A DNA stretch of 64,000 nucleotides from Bacteroidia bacterium (GTDB taxonomy: Bacteria; Bacteroidota; Bacteroidia; 2-12-FULL-35-15): positions 186,001-250,000 of the forward strand of contig JAURXZ010000035.1 in the NCBI GenBank assembly GCA_030654175.1, given 5' to 3'. The notes under the pieces were generated by a model. It saw nothing but the letters and a program-made list of their open reading frames with translations, did not search any database and was not told the DNA's origin. Below, piece by piece: positions 1 to 8,266 of the stretch; the stretch's first letter is position 1, and the number at the start of each line of letters is the position of its first letter. The position numbers were made by a program, and so were the translations under genes.

Positions 1-1
1 T

Positions 2-541
2 CCAAAATATATTTATTTCATTAACAAAGGAAAAATCAAAACCTATAAGTCTAATGAGGATGGAAAAGAATACATTACCGGATTATACAAAGAAGGGGAT
101 TTTATAGGATACACTTCTTTGCTGGAGGATCACCCTTATAGCGATTCTGCCATGGCACTTGAAGATGCTTCTATAGTTACGATCCCTAAAGATGATTTTT
201 TTAAATTATTATATTCAAATCGTGATATAGCAGCAAAGTTCATAAAGATCCTCGCTGATAATGTTAAAGAAAATGAGGAGCGGCTATTAAAATTGGCCTA
301 TAATTCTGTTAGAAAACGAGTTGCCGAAGCATTAATAATGCTAAAGAAAAGATATGAAAAAGAAGGTGATGAAACTTTCTGCATGGCCATTTCCCGCGAT
401 GACCTGGCCAGCATTGTTGGTACATCCACCGAAACTGTTATCAGAACCCTTTCGGATTTTAAAGATGAGAAATTAATTGAAATTAATGCAAGCCGTATTA
501 CATTGCTTGACCTGGATAAGTTACAAATTATGAGAAATTAA
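2..541 (+). CDS. Crp/Fnr-family transcriptional regulator (5' end outside window)
   Basis: The reading frame is open from the first bases, so the start lies before the window; a TTG at 119 is only an internal codon. The visible part begins inside a cyclic-nucleotide-binding-like beta barrel (INKGKIKTYKS, then GLYKEGDFIGYTSLLED), continues through a long dimerisation helix, and ends with a Crp-type winged helix-turn-helix (ISRDDLASIVGTSTETVIRTL). Proteins of this kind bind DNA as dimers and respond to a small molecule, redox state or oxygen. The sensory half is incomplete here, so the signal cannot be inferred. I see no four-Cys Fe-S signature in the visible part. Confidence 0.9.
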   Translation, partial: PKYIYFINKGKIKTYKSNEDGKEYITGLYKEGDFIGYTSLLEDHPYSDSAMALEDASIVTIPKDDFFKLLYSNRDIAAKFIKILADNVKENEERLLKLAYNSVRKRVAEALIMLKKRYEKEGDETFCMAISRDDLASIVGTSTETVIRTLSDFKDEKLIEINASRITLLDLDKLQIMRN

Positions 542-641
542 TTTTTCAGTCCGATAAAAAACATTTTCATAAATTCATAAACAAAAGTTGCGCAATACTT
601 GTTTTGTCATGTTAGCCATTTGTTTAAACTTTGGGGGCATT

Positions 642-1058
642 TTAAAATTTCAAACTCCCTTTACATACCATCTGTCGTTTTTCAAGGGTATCATAAAAAA
701 TTGTCTTTTTTATATTCATTCTAAAGTTTAAAAATTCTTCTTTGCACTTTATTCCGGTTGAATAGTAATATATTCGGTGTTCCTTTTTATTTCCAATTTT
801 TTTTACTACATACTTCGCTTTCCCATTAGAATAAAATTCCATCTGGCCCTTTCCAAGAGACTTTAGCGTACTATCACTCTCTGTTATAGAATTACACCCA
901 CATAGCCCGTTGCTAAGGATATTTGTTGCATTATTCTGCCCTAGGCCTACCACTGAAAAAAATGCAAATAAAAATGACAGAGGGAGTTTTCGAAAACAGA
1001 ATTCAAAGTAGTTGCTCACGTTGATAGTATTAAAAATATTCAAATATATTCCACTCAA
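642..1058 (-). CDS. Small exported MORN-like (YwqK-type) repeat protein
   Basis: Encodes up to 138 residues. The annotated start is a TTG; a GTG at 1019 would give a neater signal peptide (a basic FRK followed by LPLSFLFAFFSVVGLGQ), so I prefer an exported product starting near 1019. The mature part carries two or three short G-x-x-x-FYSNGK / YYYSTGIKCKEEF / FYDTLEKRQMV units, which resemble the MORN-like repeats of the YwqK family found in many Bacteroidota secreted proteins. There is no enzymatic motif and function is unknown. It stands alone, facing away from the epimerase gene. Confidence 0.55.
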   Translation of the reverse strand: MSGIYLNIFNTINVSNYFEFCFRKLPLSFLFAFFSVVGLGQNNATNILSNGLCGCNSITESDSTLKSLGKGQMEFYSNGKAKYVVKKIGNKKEHRIYYYSTGIKCKEEFLNFRMNIKKTIFYDTLEKRQMVCKGSLKF

Positions 1059-1145
1059 AATTATTTATAAAGCATGTTTTTTTATTAGATATTCGTTAAA
1101 TGACTGTTTTGGGTAGTTCAGACAATTTAATTGCGATCCTTTTTA

Positions 1146-1153
1146 TATCTTTA
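1146..1153 (+). promoter_or_regulatory. Candidate Bacteroidota -7 box (TATCTTTA) of the epimerase gene
   Basis: TATCTTTA lies 13 nt before the ATG at 1166 and is one mismatch from the Bacteroidota -7 consensus TAnnTTTG. No convincing -33 TTG is present at the right spacing, so this is tentative. Confidence 0.28.
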
Positions 1154-1165
1154 TACTATTAAATT

Positions 1166-3043
1166 ATGAAAACACTCGATATTCTATTTTTGCGCAATAT
1201 GCCCCGATGGGTTATTTTTTTCATCGACATGTGCATTTGTTTGTTCTCTTTGGTTTTGGCTTATTTGGTTCGTTTCAATTTTTCTATTCCTCAATTAGCA
1301 ATAGACGATTTCCCCTTGGTTTTTGCATTAGTTTTAGGAATAAGGGCCATTAGCTTTTACATTTCAAAGATCTATCAAGGTATTGTAAAATATACTAGTT
1401 CTAAAGACTCTCAACGTATTTTTATTGTTATATCTATTGGCAGCCTTATCTATGTCATCATTAATGTGATCACTTCTAATTTCATCAATGGAAAATTCCC
1501 CATTCCCTTTTCTATCATCATCATTGATTACATGGCAACTACATTTTTAATGATCAGTTTGCGGGTAATGTTCAAAGCACTTTATTTTGAATTGACCAAT
1601 CCCAATAAAGAAAAACGAAGTGTGATCATTTTTGGTGCAGGCGAATCCGGCATTATCACTAAACGTACCCTGGACCGTGATGCCGGCACAAAATATAAAG
1701 TTCTTGCATTTATTGATGATGACAAAAAAAAGCAGGGCAAAATGCTCGAAGGCAGCAGCATTTTTGGACTTGATAAACTTAAAGAATTATTAGAGGACAA
1801 TAATGTTGCACATTTGATCATTTCAGTGCAAAACCTTTTACCTGCCCGCAAACAACAAATTGTTGATATTTGTTTGAATTACGACACCAAAGTGTTGAAT
1901 GTGCCACCTGTTACTAATTGGATCAATGGTGAATTGAGTTTTAAGCAAATTAAAAAAGTACAGATCGAAGAACTGTTAGGTCGTGATCCTATTCTATTGG
2001 ATAAAGATGATATTCAAAAACAATTATCGGGTAAAGTTATTTTGGTAACCGGAGCTGCAGGTAGTATTGGAAGTGAAATTGTACGTCAGCTAATTCCTTT
2101 CCATCCCCAAAAAATCATTTTAGTTGATCAGGCCGAATCTCCTTTGTATGATATGGAATTGGAGTTGTATGATAAACATAAGGAGCAATCCTATGAAGTG
2201 GTGATGGGCGATATCCGCAACAAAGAGCGTATGGATAATGTGTTTCGTACATTTAAGCCGCAAATTGTTTTTCATGCAGCAGCTTACAAACATGTTCCAA
2301 TGATGGAAAACAATCCATCTGAATCTATTTTAACCAATGTACTTGGTACAAAAACACTGGCTGATCTATCAGTTGAACATAAGGTGGAAAGGTTTGTAAT
2401 GGTATCAACCGATAAAGCCGTAAATCCCACAAATGTGATGGGAGCAAGTAAGCGTATCGCTGAAATTTACACGCAATCTCTTAGTAAAGTATCAAACACT
2501 AAATTTATTACTACCCGATTTGGAAATGTACTTGGATCGAGCGGTTCAGTGATACCGCGTTTTCGTCAACAGATTGAAAACGGTGGACCGGTCACCATTA
2601 CTCATCCTGATATTACCCGATATTTTATGACCATTCCTGAAGCTTGCCAATTAGTTTTGGAAGCTGGTGCAATGGGCAAAGGATGTGAAATATTTATTTT
2701 TGATATGGGCCAATCCATCAGGATAGTTGATCTGGCAAAGAAGATGATCAAACTTTCAGGATTGGTTTTAGATAAAGATATAAGCATCACTTATACCGGA
2801 TTACGCCCAGGGGAAAAGCTTTACGAAGAGTTGCTCGCAGACCACGAAAACACCTTACCTACGCATCATAAACAAATAATGGTGGCTCGGGTAAAAGAAT
2901 ATGATTTTGATGAAATAACAAGTACTGTTAATGAATTAATTGCTCTTTTTGATAAGCAGGATAATAAACTGATCGTTAAAAAAATGAAATTATTGGTACC
3001 TGAGTTTAAGAGTAATAATTCGGTGTATGAAGCACTGGATTAA
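1166..3043 (+). CDS. Membrane-anchored nucleoside-diphosphate-sugar epimerase/dehydratase (FlaA1/WbpM/CapD family)
   Basis: 625 residues, the usual length of the long membrane-bound family. Four hydrophobic segments lie at about 14-35, 48-68, 84-104 and 114-136. A first Rossmann-like domain follows (GAGESG at 157-162), then the SDR catalytic domain with TGAAGSIG at 295-302, HAAAYKHVP at 370-378, STDKAVNP at 414-421 and MGASKR at 425-430. The usual SDR Tyr is Met425, giving the Ser-Met-Lys arrangement known from WbpM-type 4,6-dehydratases. The likely reaction is 4,6-dehydration and/or C5 epimerisation of a UDP-sugar for surface polysaccharide or glycan synthesis. No glycosyltransferase genes are adjacent, so the glycan is unknown. 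Confidence 0.93.
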   Translation: MKTLDILFLRNMPRWVIFFIDMCICLFSLVLAYLVRFNFSIPQLAIDDFPLVFALVLGIRAISFYISKIYQGIVKYTSSKDSQRIFIVISIGSLIYVIINVITSNFINGKFPIPFSIIIIDYMATTFLMISLRVMFKALYFELTNPNKEKRSVIIFGAGESGIITKRTLDRDAGTKYKVLAFIDDDKKKQGKMLEGSSIFGLDKLKELLEDNNVAHLIISVQNLLPARKQQIVDICLNYDTKVLNVPPVTNWINGELSFKQIKKVQIEELLGRDPILLDKDDIQKQLSGKVILVTGAAGSIGSEIVRQLIPFHPQKIILVDQAESPLYDMELELYDKHKEQSYEVVMGDIRNKERMDNVFRTFKPQIVFHAAAYKHVPMMENNPSESILTNVLGTKTLADLSVEHKVERFVMVSTDKAVNPTNVMGASKRIAEIYTQSLSKVSNTKFITTRFGNVLGSSGSVIPRFRQQIENGGPVTITHPDITRYFMTIPEACQLVLEAGAMGKGCEIFIFDMGQSIRIVDLAKKMIKLSGLVLDKDISITYTGLRPGEKLYEELLADHENTLPTHHKQIMVARVKEYDFDEITSTVNELIALFDKQDNKLIVKKMKLLVPEFKSNNSVYEALD

Positions 3044-3129
3044 TTAATTTCAACAATTTAGCAATTAACAGTAGGCAATAAAAAATAAAAAACAAAAATT
3101 AAAATTGACAATATAGCTCGTATAACTTT

Positions 3130-3543
3130 ATGACACCATTCAAACACAAAACACAAGTCCAGATCCGCTTTAAAGACATTGATATGATGGGGCATGTTAA
3201 CAATGCCAACTATATTACCTATTTTGAATTAGCTCGTTTAACGTATTTTGAAGCACTTTCGGAAGAAGGTGTAAAGATCGACTGGGTGAACGAAGGAGTG
3301 ATCCTGGCAAAAATTGAAATGGAATACAAGCAACCGATTTTGTTGACAGACAAAGTTTTTGTTTACACTTGGGTATCCCGCCTGGGCTCAAAAAGTTTTG
3401 ATATGAGCTGTACCATTGTTAGGGTGATAAATGGTGTGGAAGTAGAAGCTGCAAAAGGTTTAGCTGTTATTGTATGTTTTAATTATAAAACGAATGAAAC
3501 AATTGCTGTTCCAGAGTTGTGGAAGGCAAAAATGGTAAGTTAA
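3130..3543 (+). CDS. Acyl-CoA thioesterase, 4HBT/YbgC hotdog family
   Basis: 137 residues, the size of a single hotdog fold. The N-terminus holds the family signature RFKDIDMMGHVNNANY (residues 13-28) with the catalytic Asp18 and the following GHVNN turn, then a helix FELARLTYF. These enzymes hydrolyse acyl-CoA thioesters in the cytosol; chain-length preference cannot be read from sequence. It follows the epimerase by 86 nt containing AT-rich AATTTAGCAATT-like repeats, so co-transcription is uncertain. Confidence 0.88.
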   Translation: MTPFKHKTQVQIRFKDIDMMGHVNNANYITYFELARLTYFEALSEEGVKIDWVNEGVILAKIEMEYKQPILLTDKVFVYTWVSRLGSKSFDMSCTIVRVINGVEVEAAKGLAVIVCFNYKTNETIAVPELWKAKMVS

Positions 3544-3546
3544 TAA

Positions 3547-3617
3547 TGTCATTCGAGCCAAGTCGAGAAATCTTTTTATTGATTTAACTAAATGCTTCGA
3601 CTTCGCTCAGCATGACA
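3547..3617. repeat. 71-bp imperfect palindrome with TGTCAT/ATGACA ends, between convergent genes
   Basis: The ends TGTCAT (3547-3552) and ATGACA (3612-3617) are inverted. The interior contains TCGAGCCAAGTCGAGAAATC and GCTTCGACTTCGCTCAGC, which partly pair. It sits between the stop codons of the convergent thioesterase and miaE genes and could act as a bidirectional terminator. A related partial copy (TTTCTCGACTCCCCTCGAAA) lies at 43747-43770. Confidence 0.6.
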
Positions 3618-3651
3618 TTAACAAAGAAAGAATGTTACAATTCTAATAAAA

Positions 3652-4233
3652 TTATCCGTGAATGGTTTCTTTTTTACCGTAGTTGGTAATGATAGATGCC
3701 TCAAAATCCAACCACTCTTTCCAACGTTTATCGATATCGATATCCTCGCCATATTTACGGGCAAACCCAATGAAAATAGTGTAATGCCCGGCTTCGCTTA
3801 TCATCAGATCGCGATAAAATTTTGCTAATTCTTTGTCTTTTATATTTTCCGAAAGTATTCTAAAGCGCTCACAGCTGCGAGCTTCTATCATAGCAGAAAA
3901 TAGTAATCTATCAACTAAAGAGGATTTTCTACTCCCCCCCTTTTGCATGAATTTATACAACTCATTTACATAATTATCTTTGCGTTCAATTCCAAGAACT
4001 TGTCCTCTGCTCTTAATTAAATTATGAACCTGTTCAAAATGATCAAGTTCTTCTTTTGCAAGAATAATGAGTGCCGTAACCATTTCGGTATAGTTAGGGT
4101 TGTTTACAATCAATGATAAGGCATTGGTCGCTGCCTTTTGCTCACACCAGGCATGATCAGTTAATATTTCATCAATATTACTTTCTACAATGTTTACCCA
4201 ATGCGGGTCGGTTGGTAATTTTAATCCTAACAT
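3652..4233 (-). CDS. miaE: tRNA-(ms2io6A37) hydroxylase-like diiron protein
   Basis: 193 residues of the ferritin-like four-helix family. Candidate diiron ligands are in the expected order: Glu31 (CEQKA), Glu62 and His65 (KEELDHF), Glu117 (MIEARSCERF), and Glu147 and His150 (SEAGHY). MiaE hydroxylates the isopentenyl group of 2-methylthio-N6-isopentenyladenosine at position 37 of certain tRNAs, using O2. Gammaproteobacterial MiaE is the characterised case; the Bacteroidota homologue is assigned by motif and length. It ends a minus-strand run 53 nt downstream of the antiporter gene. Confidence 0.88.
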   Translation of the reverse strand: MLGLKLPTDPHWVNIVESNIDEILTDHAWCEQKAATNALSLIVNNPNYTEMVTALIILAKEELDHFEQVHNLIKSRGQVLGIERKDNYVNELYKFMQKGGSRKSSLVDRLLFSAMIEARSCERFRILSENIKDKELAKFYRDLMISEAGHYTIFIGFARKYGEDIDIDKRWKEWLDFEASIITNYGKKETIHG

Positions 4234-4286
4234 AAATTTATTATTCGAAATTCGTTGATCCTTAATATTGCCGGACAGAGAATGTT

Positions 4287-5510
4287 TTAATCTACAAACC
4301 GTTTCATTAGCGGGCCACTCATCATGCTTGTGATCAATGCCATTACAACAAGAGCAACAAACATTTTTGAATCGATCAATCCCACATCCAAAGCAAGTGT
4401 TCCTAAAATAATTTCCATAGCACCGCGCGCATTTAAACCAAAACCTACAGCTAAAGATTCCCGTTTAGTCAAACCGCCCATATAACCACCCAATGCTGCA
4501 CCAAATACCTTACAGGCAACTGCAAGAAAAAACACGATCAATACCAATGGTAAATCAAAATTTTCAATAAAATTTACTTTAAATCCAATGGAAACAAAAA
4601 ATAAGGGTGCAAAAACATTGGTTACAAATTGATGAATAATTTCGCGTTCTCGTTCCTGCAAATACACACTATCGCCAAAAGCGATACCTACAATAAAGGC
4701 ACCTAAAATTGCATGTAAGCCAATGTATTCAGTAAATGCTGCGCCTAAAAAACAAAGCCCCAAAGAAATTGAAAGAACACCACCGGGCCATGAAAGTTTT
4801 TGTTGGATCCAGGGCAATGTTTTATTAATTGCGTATCGGCCTATAATTAACATGAACAGACCAAAGCCAATAATCATACCAATTGTAAACCATATACTTG
4901 TAATTTCGCCCTGGTGGCCCATCATACTTAATACAAAAGAGAACATGATCCACCCTATCAGATCCACAAATATGGCTGCGGCAATAATAACCATTCCCAC
5001 TTTGGTTTTAAACAAATTCAAATCCATTAAAATTCGGGTAATAACAGGTAATGCAGACACGGCCATTGCAATACCGAAAAACAAGGCATACACTAATTTG
5101 TCAGCTGTAAAGTTGAAAAAGCCTGGAAGAAACCACACCGTTGCGAAACCAAGCCCAAATGGAATGATCATACTTGTAATGCTAGTGTACACAGCTATTT
5201 TACCCTGCTTTAACATTACCTGCAATTGAACTTCCATCCCGGCAACAAATAAAAGCATGACCACAGCCAGGCTGGTAATCCCATCCATTGCAATTTGAGC
5301 AGCGCCCGACTTAGGGAAAATATAATTACATAACTCGGGGCTTATGGTACCAAAAACAGTAGGGCCTAAAATAATGCCCAACAAAATTTCTCCCATCACA
5401 AGCGGCATTTTTATTTTTTTACCAAGCTCCGAGAAAATACGTGCCAATATCAAAATACCTCCGATACTGGCAAGTAATATTACAATGTCATTATGTACTA
5501 ATTTCAGCAT
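4287..5510 (-). CDS. Cation:proton antiporter (CPA2 / Na+-H+ exchanger fold)
   Basis: 407 residues, almost entirely hydrophobic, with about 12-13 membrane helices. It has the glycine-rich helices typical of the family (GEILLGIILGPTVFG near residue 41; IGLHAILGAFIVGIAFGD near 265; FGLNARGAMEIILG near 356). It lacks the C-terminal TrkA-N/RCK domain of KefB/KefC, so it is a short antiporter that probably exchanges Na+ or K+ for H+. It starts 6 nt after the stop of the upstream universal stress gene, and the two are almost certainly co-transcribed. Confidence 0.9.
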   Translation of the reverse strand: MLKLVHNDIVILLASIGGILILARIFSELGKKIKMPLVMGEILLGIILGPTVFGTISPELCNYIFPKSGAAQIAMDGITSLAVVMLLFVAGMEVQLQVMLKQGKIAVYTSITSMIIPFGLGFATVWFLPGFFNFTADKLVYALFFGIAMAVSALPVITRILMDLNLFKTKVGMVIIAAAIFVDLIGWIMFSFVLSMMGHQGEITSIWFTIGMIIGFGLFMLIIGRYAINKTLPWIQQKLSWPGGVLSISLGLCFLGAAFTEYIGLHAILGAFIVGIAFGDSVYLQEREREIIHQFVTNVFAPLFFVSIGFKVNFIENFDLPLVLIVFFLAVACKVFGAALGGYMGGLTKRESLAVGFGLNARGAMEIILGTLALDVGLIDSKMFVALVVMALITSMMSGPLMKRFVD

Positions 5511-5516
5511 ATAACT

Positions 5517-6392
5517 TTACACTCTCGAATGAACTATTAATAAATTACAAGGTAAATGAGCCAAAATATATTCAATATCATGGGTAAAGATCCGATCCAA
5601 AAAATTCAAATGTGTGTCAGGGGAATTAATTACCAATAGGTCTGCCTTTCTGTCTTTTGCATATTTACTGATCGCATAACCAGGCTTCCCTTTAATACTT
5701 TTATTTATTACATTAATACCTGTGGTGTCACATTTTTCAATTATTGAATGAATACTTTCCTCCATTTCTTCATTCAGATTTTTCTTTATCTCCTTTGCTT
5801 CAGGTAGTGTACTGTCATCGGCTATAGCCATGGCCAGTCCCGGTACATTCATTTCGTTAACTATGGTAACATCTTTAACATTTAGATGTTTAGCCACATA
5901 GAAGGCGGTACTTACGGTATGAATAGTTTTAGGATTTTCTACACCGTTTACTACAATTTTTTTATACTTGCGTAGTTGTTCTGATGGATTAGTAAGCAAC
6001 AACACCGAACATTTTGCTTTGCGGCTTATGTTCCTTGCAATTGATCCAAGATAAAATTTCAGAACATTTTCTTTTTCAAGAGCTCCTAATATCAATAGAT
6101 CAACCATATTGAGCTTACACAATTTTAATATGGTATCAACAGTATCTCCTTCCATCCAGATCACACGGTAATGGCTATCATCCATTCCTACCTGATTCAT
6201 AAGCCCGTCAAAGTGTTCCTCCTTTTCACTTGTTTTTTCGCCTATGTGGATCAAAATTAATGAAGCCTTAAATGTCTCGGCCAAAAGCTTTGCCTCCGCC
6301 AACACATGAAGGCAGCGGGGAGAAAAAGAAACAGCCACAGCTATGGTTTCAAAAGGATAAGAAGGACGTTTTTTTAATTTACTTAAATCCAT
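5517..6392 (-). CDS. Tandem universal stress protein (UspA domains x2)
   Basis: 291 residues, the length of two fused Usp domains. The first (about 13-153) ends with LGSIARNISRKAKCSVLLL, which matches the Usp nucleotide-binding loop region. The second (about 165-290) has an eroded loop (TVSTAFYVAK, then DLLVINSP and LAHLPCNLLIVHS). Double-Usp proteins bind ATP/AMP or act as stress-linked regulators. The operon with the antiporter suggests control of that transporter or a shared ionic/pH stress response; this is inferred from position only. Confidence 0.88.
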   Translation of the reverse strand: MDLSKLKKRPSYPFETIAVAVSFSPRCLHVLAEAKLLAETFKASLILIHIGEKTSEKEEHFDGLMNQVGMDDSHYRVIWMEGDTVDTILKLCKLNMVDLLILGALEKENVLKFYLGSIARNISRKAKCSVLLLTNPSEQLRKYKKIVVNGVENPKTIHTVSTAFYVAKHLNVKDVTIVNEMNVPGLAMAIADDSTLPEAKEIKKNLNEEMEESIHSIIEKCDTTGINVINKSIKGKPGYAISKYAKDRKADLLVINSPDTHLNFLDRIFTHDIEYILAHLPCNLLIVHSRV

Positions 6393-6679
6393 TGGAGTAA
6401 GAGAAATTGATTTGAATGGTAAAGATATGAATTATCATTGTAAACTATCAGTTGGTAAAGAATCAAACTCTTATTTATAACTTGTATAAAGATAATTTGA
6501 ATACGCTTCAAATTCCATGGCTCAAAAAGAGAATGACAACTTAATTGAAAATTTTCTATTTCCTGACTCGAATTAACTCTAAATTAACATTCTGAATTGT
6601 CAAGAAACACATGAACGGTATTGCAATTGAGCTTTATATTTTTTTGTATATTGGCTAAATATTATCTATTTATCTTAGC

Positions 6680-7411
6680 ATGGTCATATTATTATTATTT
6701 TTTCTTGCGCATTGGTTTTTATCACTGTTTTGTCAGACATTTTTTTTGCATCGCTATTCCTCTCATAAAATGTTCAGCATGAATGGATTTTGGGAACGTT
6801 TTTTTTACTTTTTAACCTTCATCACCCAGGGAGCATCCTTTCTAAACCCAAGAGCATACGCTATTATGCACCGTATGCATCATGCCTATAGTGATACTGA
6901 AAAGGACCCCCACTCGCCTCATTTTTTCGCAGATGTTTGGCAGATGACAATGAAAACAAAAAACATTTATTTAAATTATGTGAAATATCGTGTAGAGCCT
7001 GAAAAAGCTTTTCGTGGTAATTACCCTGAATGGAAACTTTTAGATAAAATTGGCGACATGTGGCTGGTAAGGATTTTATTCATCCTGATTTATATTCTAT
7101 TTTATTTGAATTTTGCCACCTCATACTGGATGTTCCTGCTGTTGCCTGTTCATATTTTTATGGGTCCGATCCATGGCGCAATTGTAAATTGGTGTGGACA
7201 TAAATACGGATATTCGAATTATAATAATGAAGATCATAGTAAGAATACACTGCCGATAGATATTTTTTTGATGGGTGAACTGATGCAGAACAACCATCAC
7301 AAAAGCCCTAACAGCATCAACTTTGCCAAGAAATGGTATGAATTTGACCCAACATTTCCCGTTATCTTATTTTTGAATCGAATAGGTGTAATTAAAATAC
7401 GAAAATCATGA
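6680..7411 (+). CDS. Acyl-CoA / membrane fatty-acid desaturase
   Basis: 243 residues with the three histidine boxes of membrane desaturases: HRYSSH (24-29), HRMHH (64-68) and a late NNHHKSP. Hydrophobic stretches at the N-terminus, about 37-55 and about 130-170 fit a four-helix membrane protein. The enzyme should introduce a cis double bond into a fatty acyl chain using O2 and reduced ferredoxin or cytochrome b5-like donors. Its stop codon overlaps the next start (ATGA), so it heads the six-gene lipid cluster and probably supplies the olefin that the methyltransferases act on. Confidence 0.9.
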   Translation: MVILLLFFLAHWFLSLFCQTFFLHRYSSHKMFSMNGFWERFFYFLTFITQGASFLNPRAYAIMHRMHHAYSDTEKDPHSPHFFADVWQMTMKTKNIYLNYVKYRVEPEKAFRGNYPEWKLLDKIGDMWLVRILFILIYILFYLNFATSYWMFLLLPVHIFMGPIHGAIVNWCGHKYGYSNYNNEDHSKNTLPIDIFLMGELMQNNHHKSPNSINFAKKWYEFDPTFPVILFLNRIGVIKIRKS

Positions 7412-8205
7412 ACCAGCTTTTACTTCTTCCTCTTATTGGATTTATAGCCGTTAGCATAATAATGATATTGGTATGGTTTTGGTCCATAAAAATCAACAAT
7501 GCAGGCATAGTAGATATATTCTGGGCATATAATTTCCCAGTCATTGCAATAATTTACTTTCTTCTAGGGGAAGGGTTTTATGAGCGAAAACTCATTGTAT
7601 TAATAATGGTTTGTGTTTGGGGAGCAAGACTTGGAACATATTTATTTGTACGTGTTTTAAGTCACATTAAAGAGGAAGACGGGCGATACAAACAGCTTAG
7701 GATTGAATGGGCTCCAATAGCCAATACAAAGTTTTTCTGGTTCTTTCAAATGCAGGCATTTTCAAATGTCTTTTTATCCATCCCATTTTTATTAGCCTCC
7801 ATAAATCCTAATCCGGAATTTAGTTTGATGGAAAAGATAGGCACACTTTTATGGCTCGTTTCTATATGTGGGGAAACATTGGCAGACAGACAGCTACAAG
7901 AATTTAAAAAAGATCCTGCCAATAAAGGAAAAGTATGTAATGCAGGATTATGGAATTATTCAAGACATCCGAATTACTTTTTTGAATGGATGATTTGGGT
8001 TAGCTATTTCATTTTCACCCTTTCATCCCCATACGGATGGATCTCAATTATTTGTCCTCTTTCAATACTTTTTTTATTATTTAAGGTAACCGGCATACCG
8101 CTAACAGAAGAGCAGGCCATACGTTCCAAAGGAGATGCATATAAGAAGTACCAGCTTACCACAAGCGCATTTGTTCCTTGGTTTAAAAAAAAATCAAGCA
8201 ATTAA
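7408..8205 (+). CDS. DUF1295 membrane protein (steroid 5-alpha-reductase / ICMT-like fold)
   Basis: 265 residues with about six membrane helices and the family signature GLWNYSRHPNYFFEW near residue 181, the NAD(P)H-binding C-terminal region of steroid 5-alpha-reductase-like proteins. The start overlaps the desaturase stop by 4 nt, implying translational coupling. The family fold is an NADPH-dependent reductase of activated double bonds or an integral-membrane methyltransferase; for DUF1295 the reaction is not firmly established. In this cluster a role as a reductase acting on modified acyl chains is a reasonable inference. Confidence 0.87.
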   Translation: MNQLLLLPLIGFIAVSIIMILVWFWSIKINNAGIVDIFWAYNFPVIAIIYFLLGEGFYERKLIVLIMVCVWGARLGTYLFVRVLSHIKEEDGRYKQLRIEWAPIANTKFFWFFQMQAFSNVFLSIPFLLASINPNPEFSLMEKIGTLLWLVSICGETLADRQLQEFKKDPANKGKVCNAGLWNYSRHPNYFFEWMIWVSYFIFTLSSPYGWISIICPLSILFLLFKVTGIPLTEEQAIRSKGDAYKKYQLTTSAFVPWFKKKSSN

Positions 8206-8266
8206 ATCGGTAGGCAAGTATATAATTAAAATCTTAATCGAAAAACCCTAAATCATAAATTAAGAA

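Noticed and set aside
642-1058. YwqK-like protein as the antitoxin of a toxin-antitoxin pair
   Set aside because: Family name only; the protein has a signal peptide and there is no toxin gene next to it.
4723-5229. 168-codon plus-strand frame
   Set aside because: Antisense shadow of the antiporter gene; its translation is Pro/Ile/Asn-rich without a family match, and the antiporter frame is clearly the real one.
6514-6573. 19-codon frame upstream of the desaturase gene
   Set aside because: Very short, no signal of translation; probably chance.
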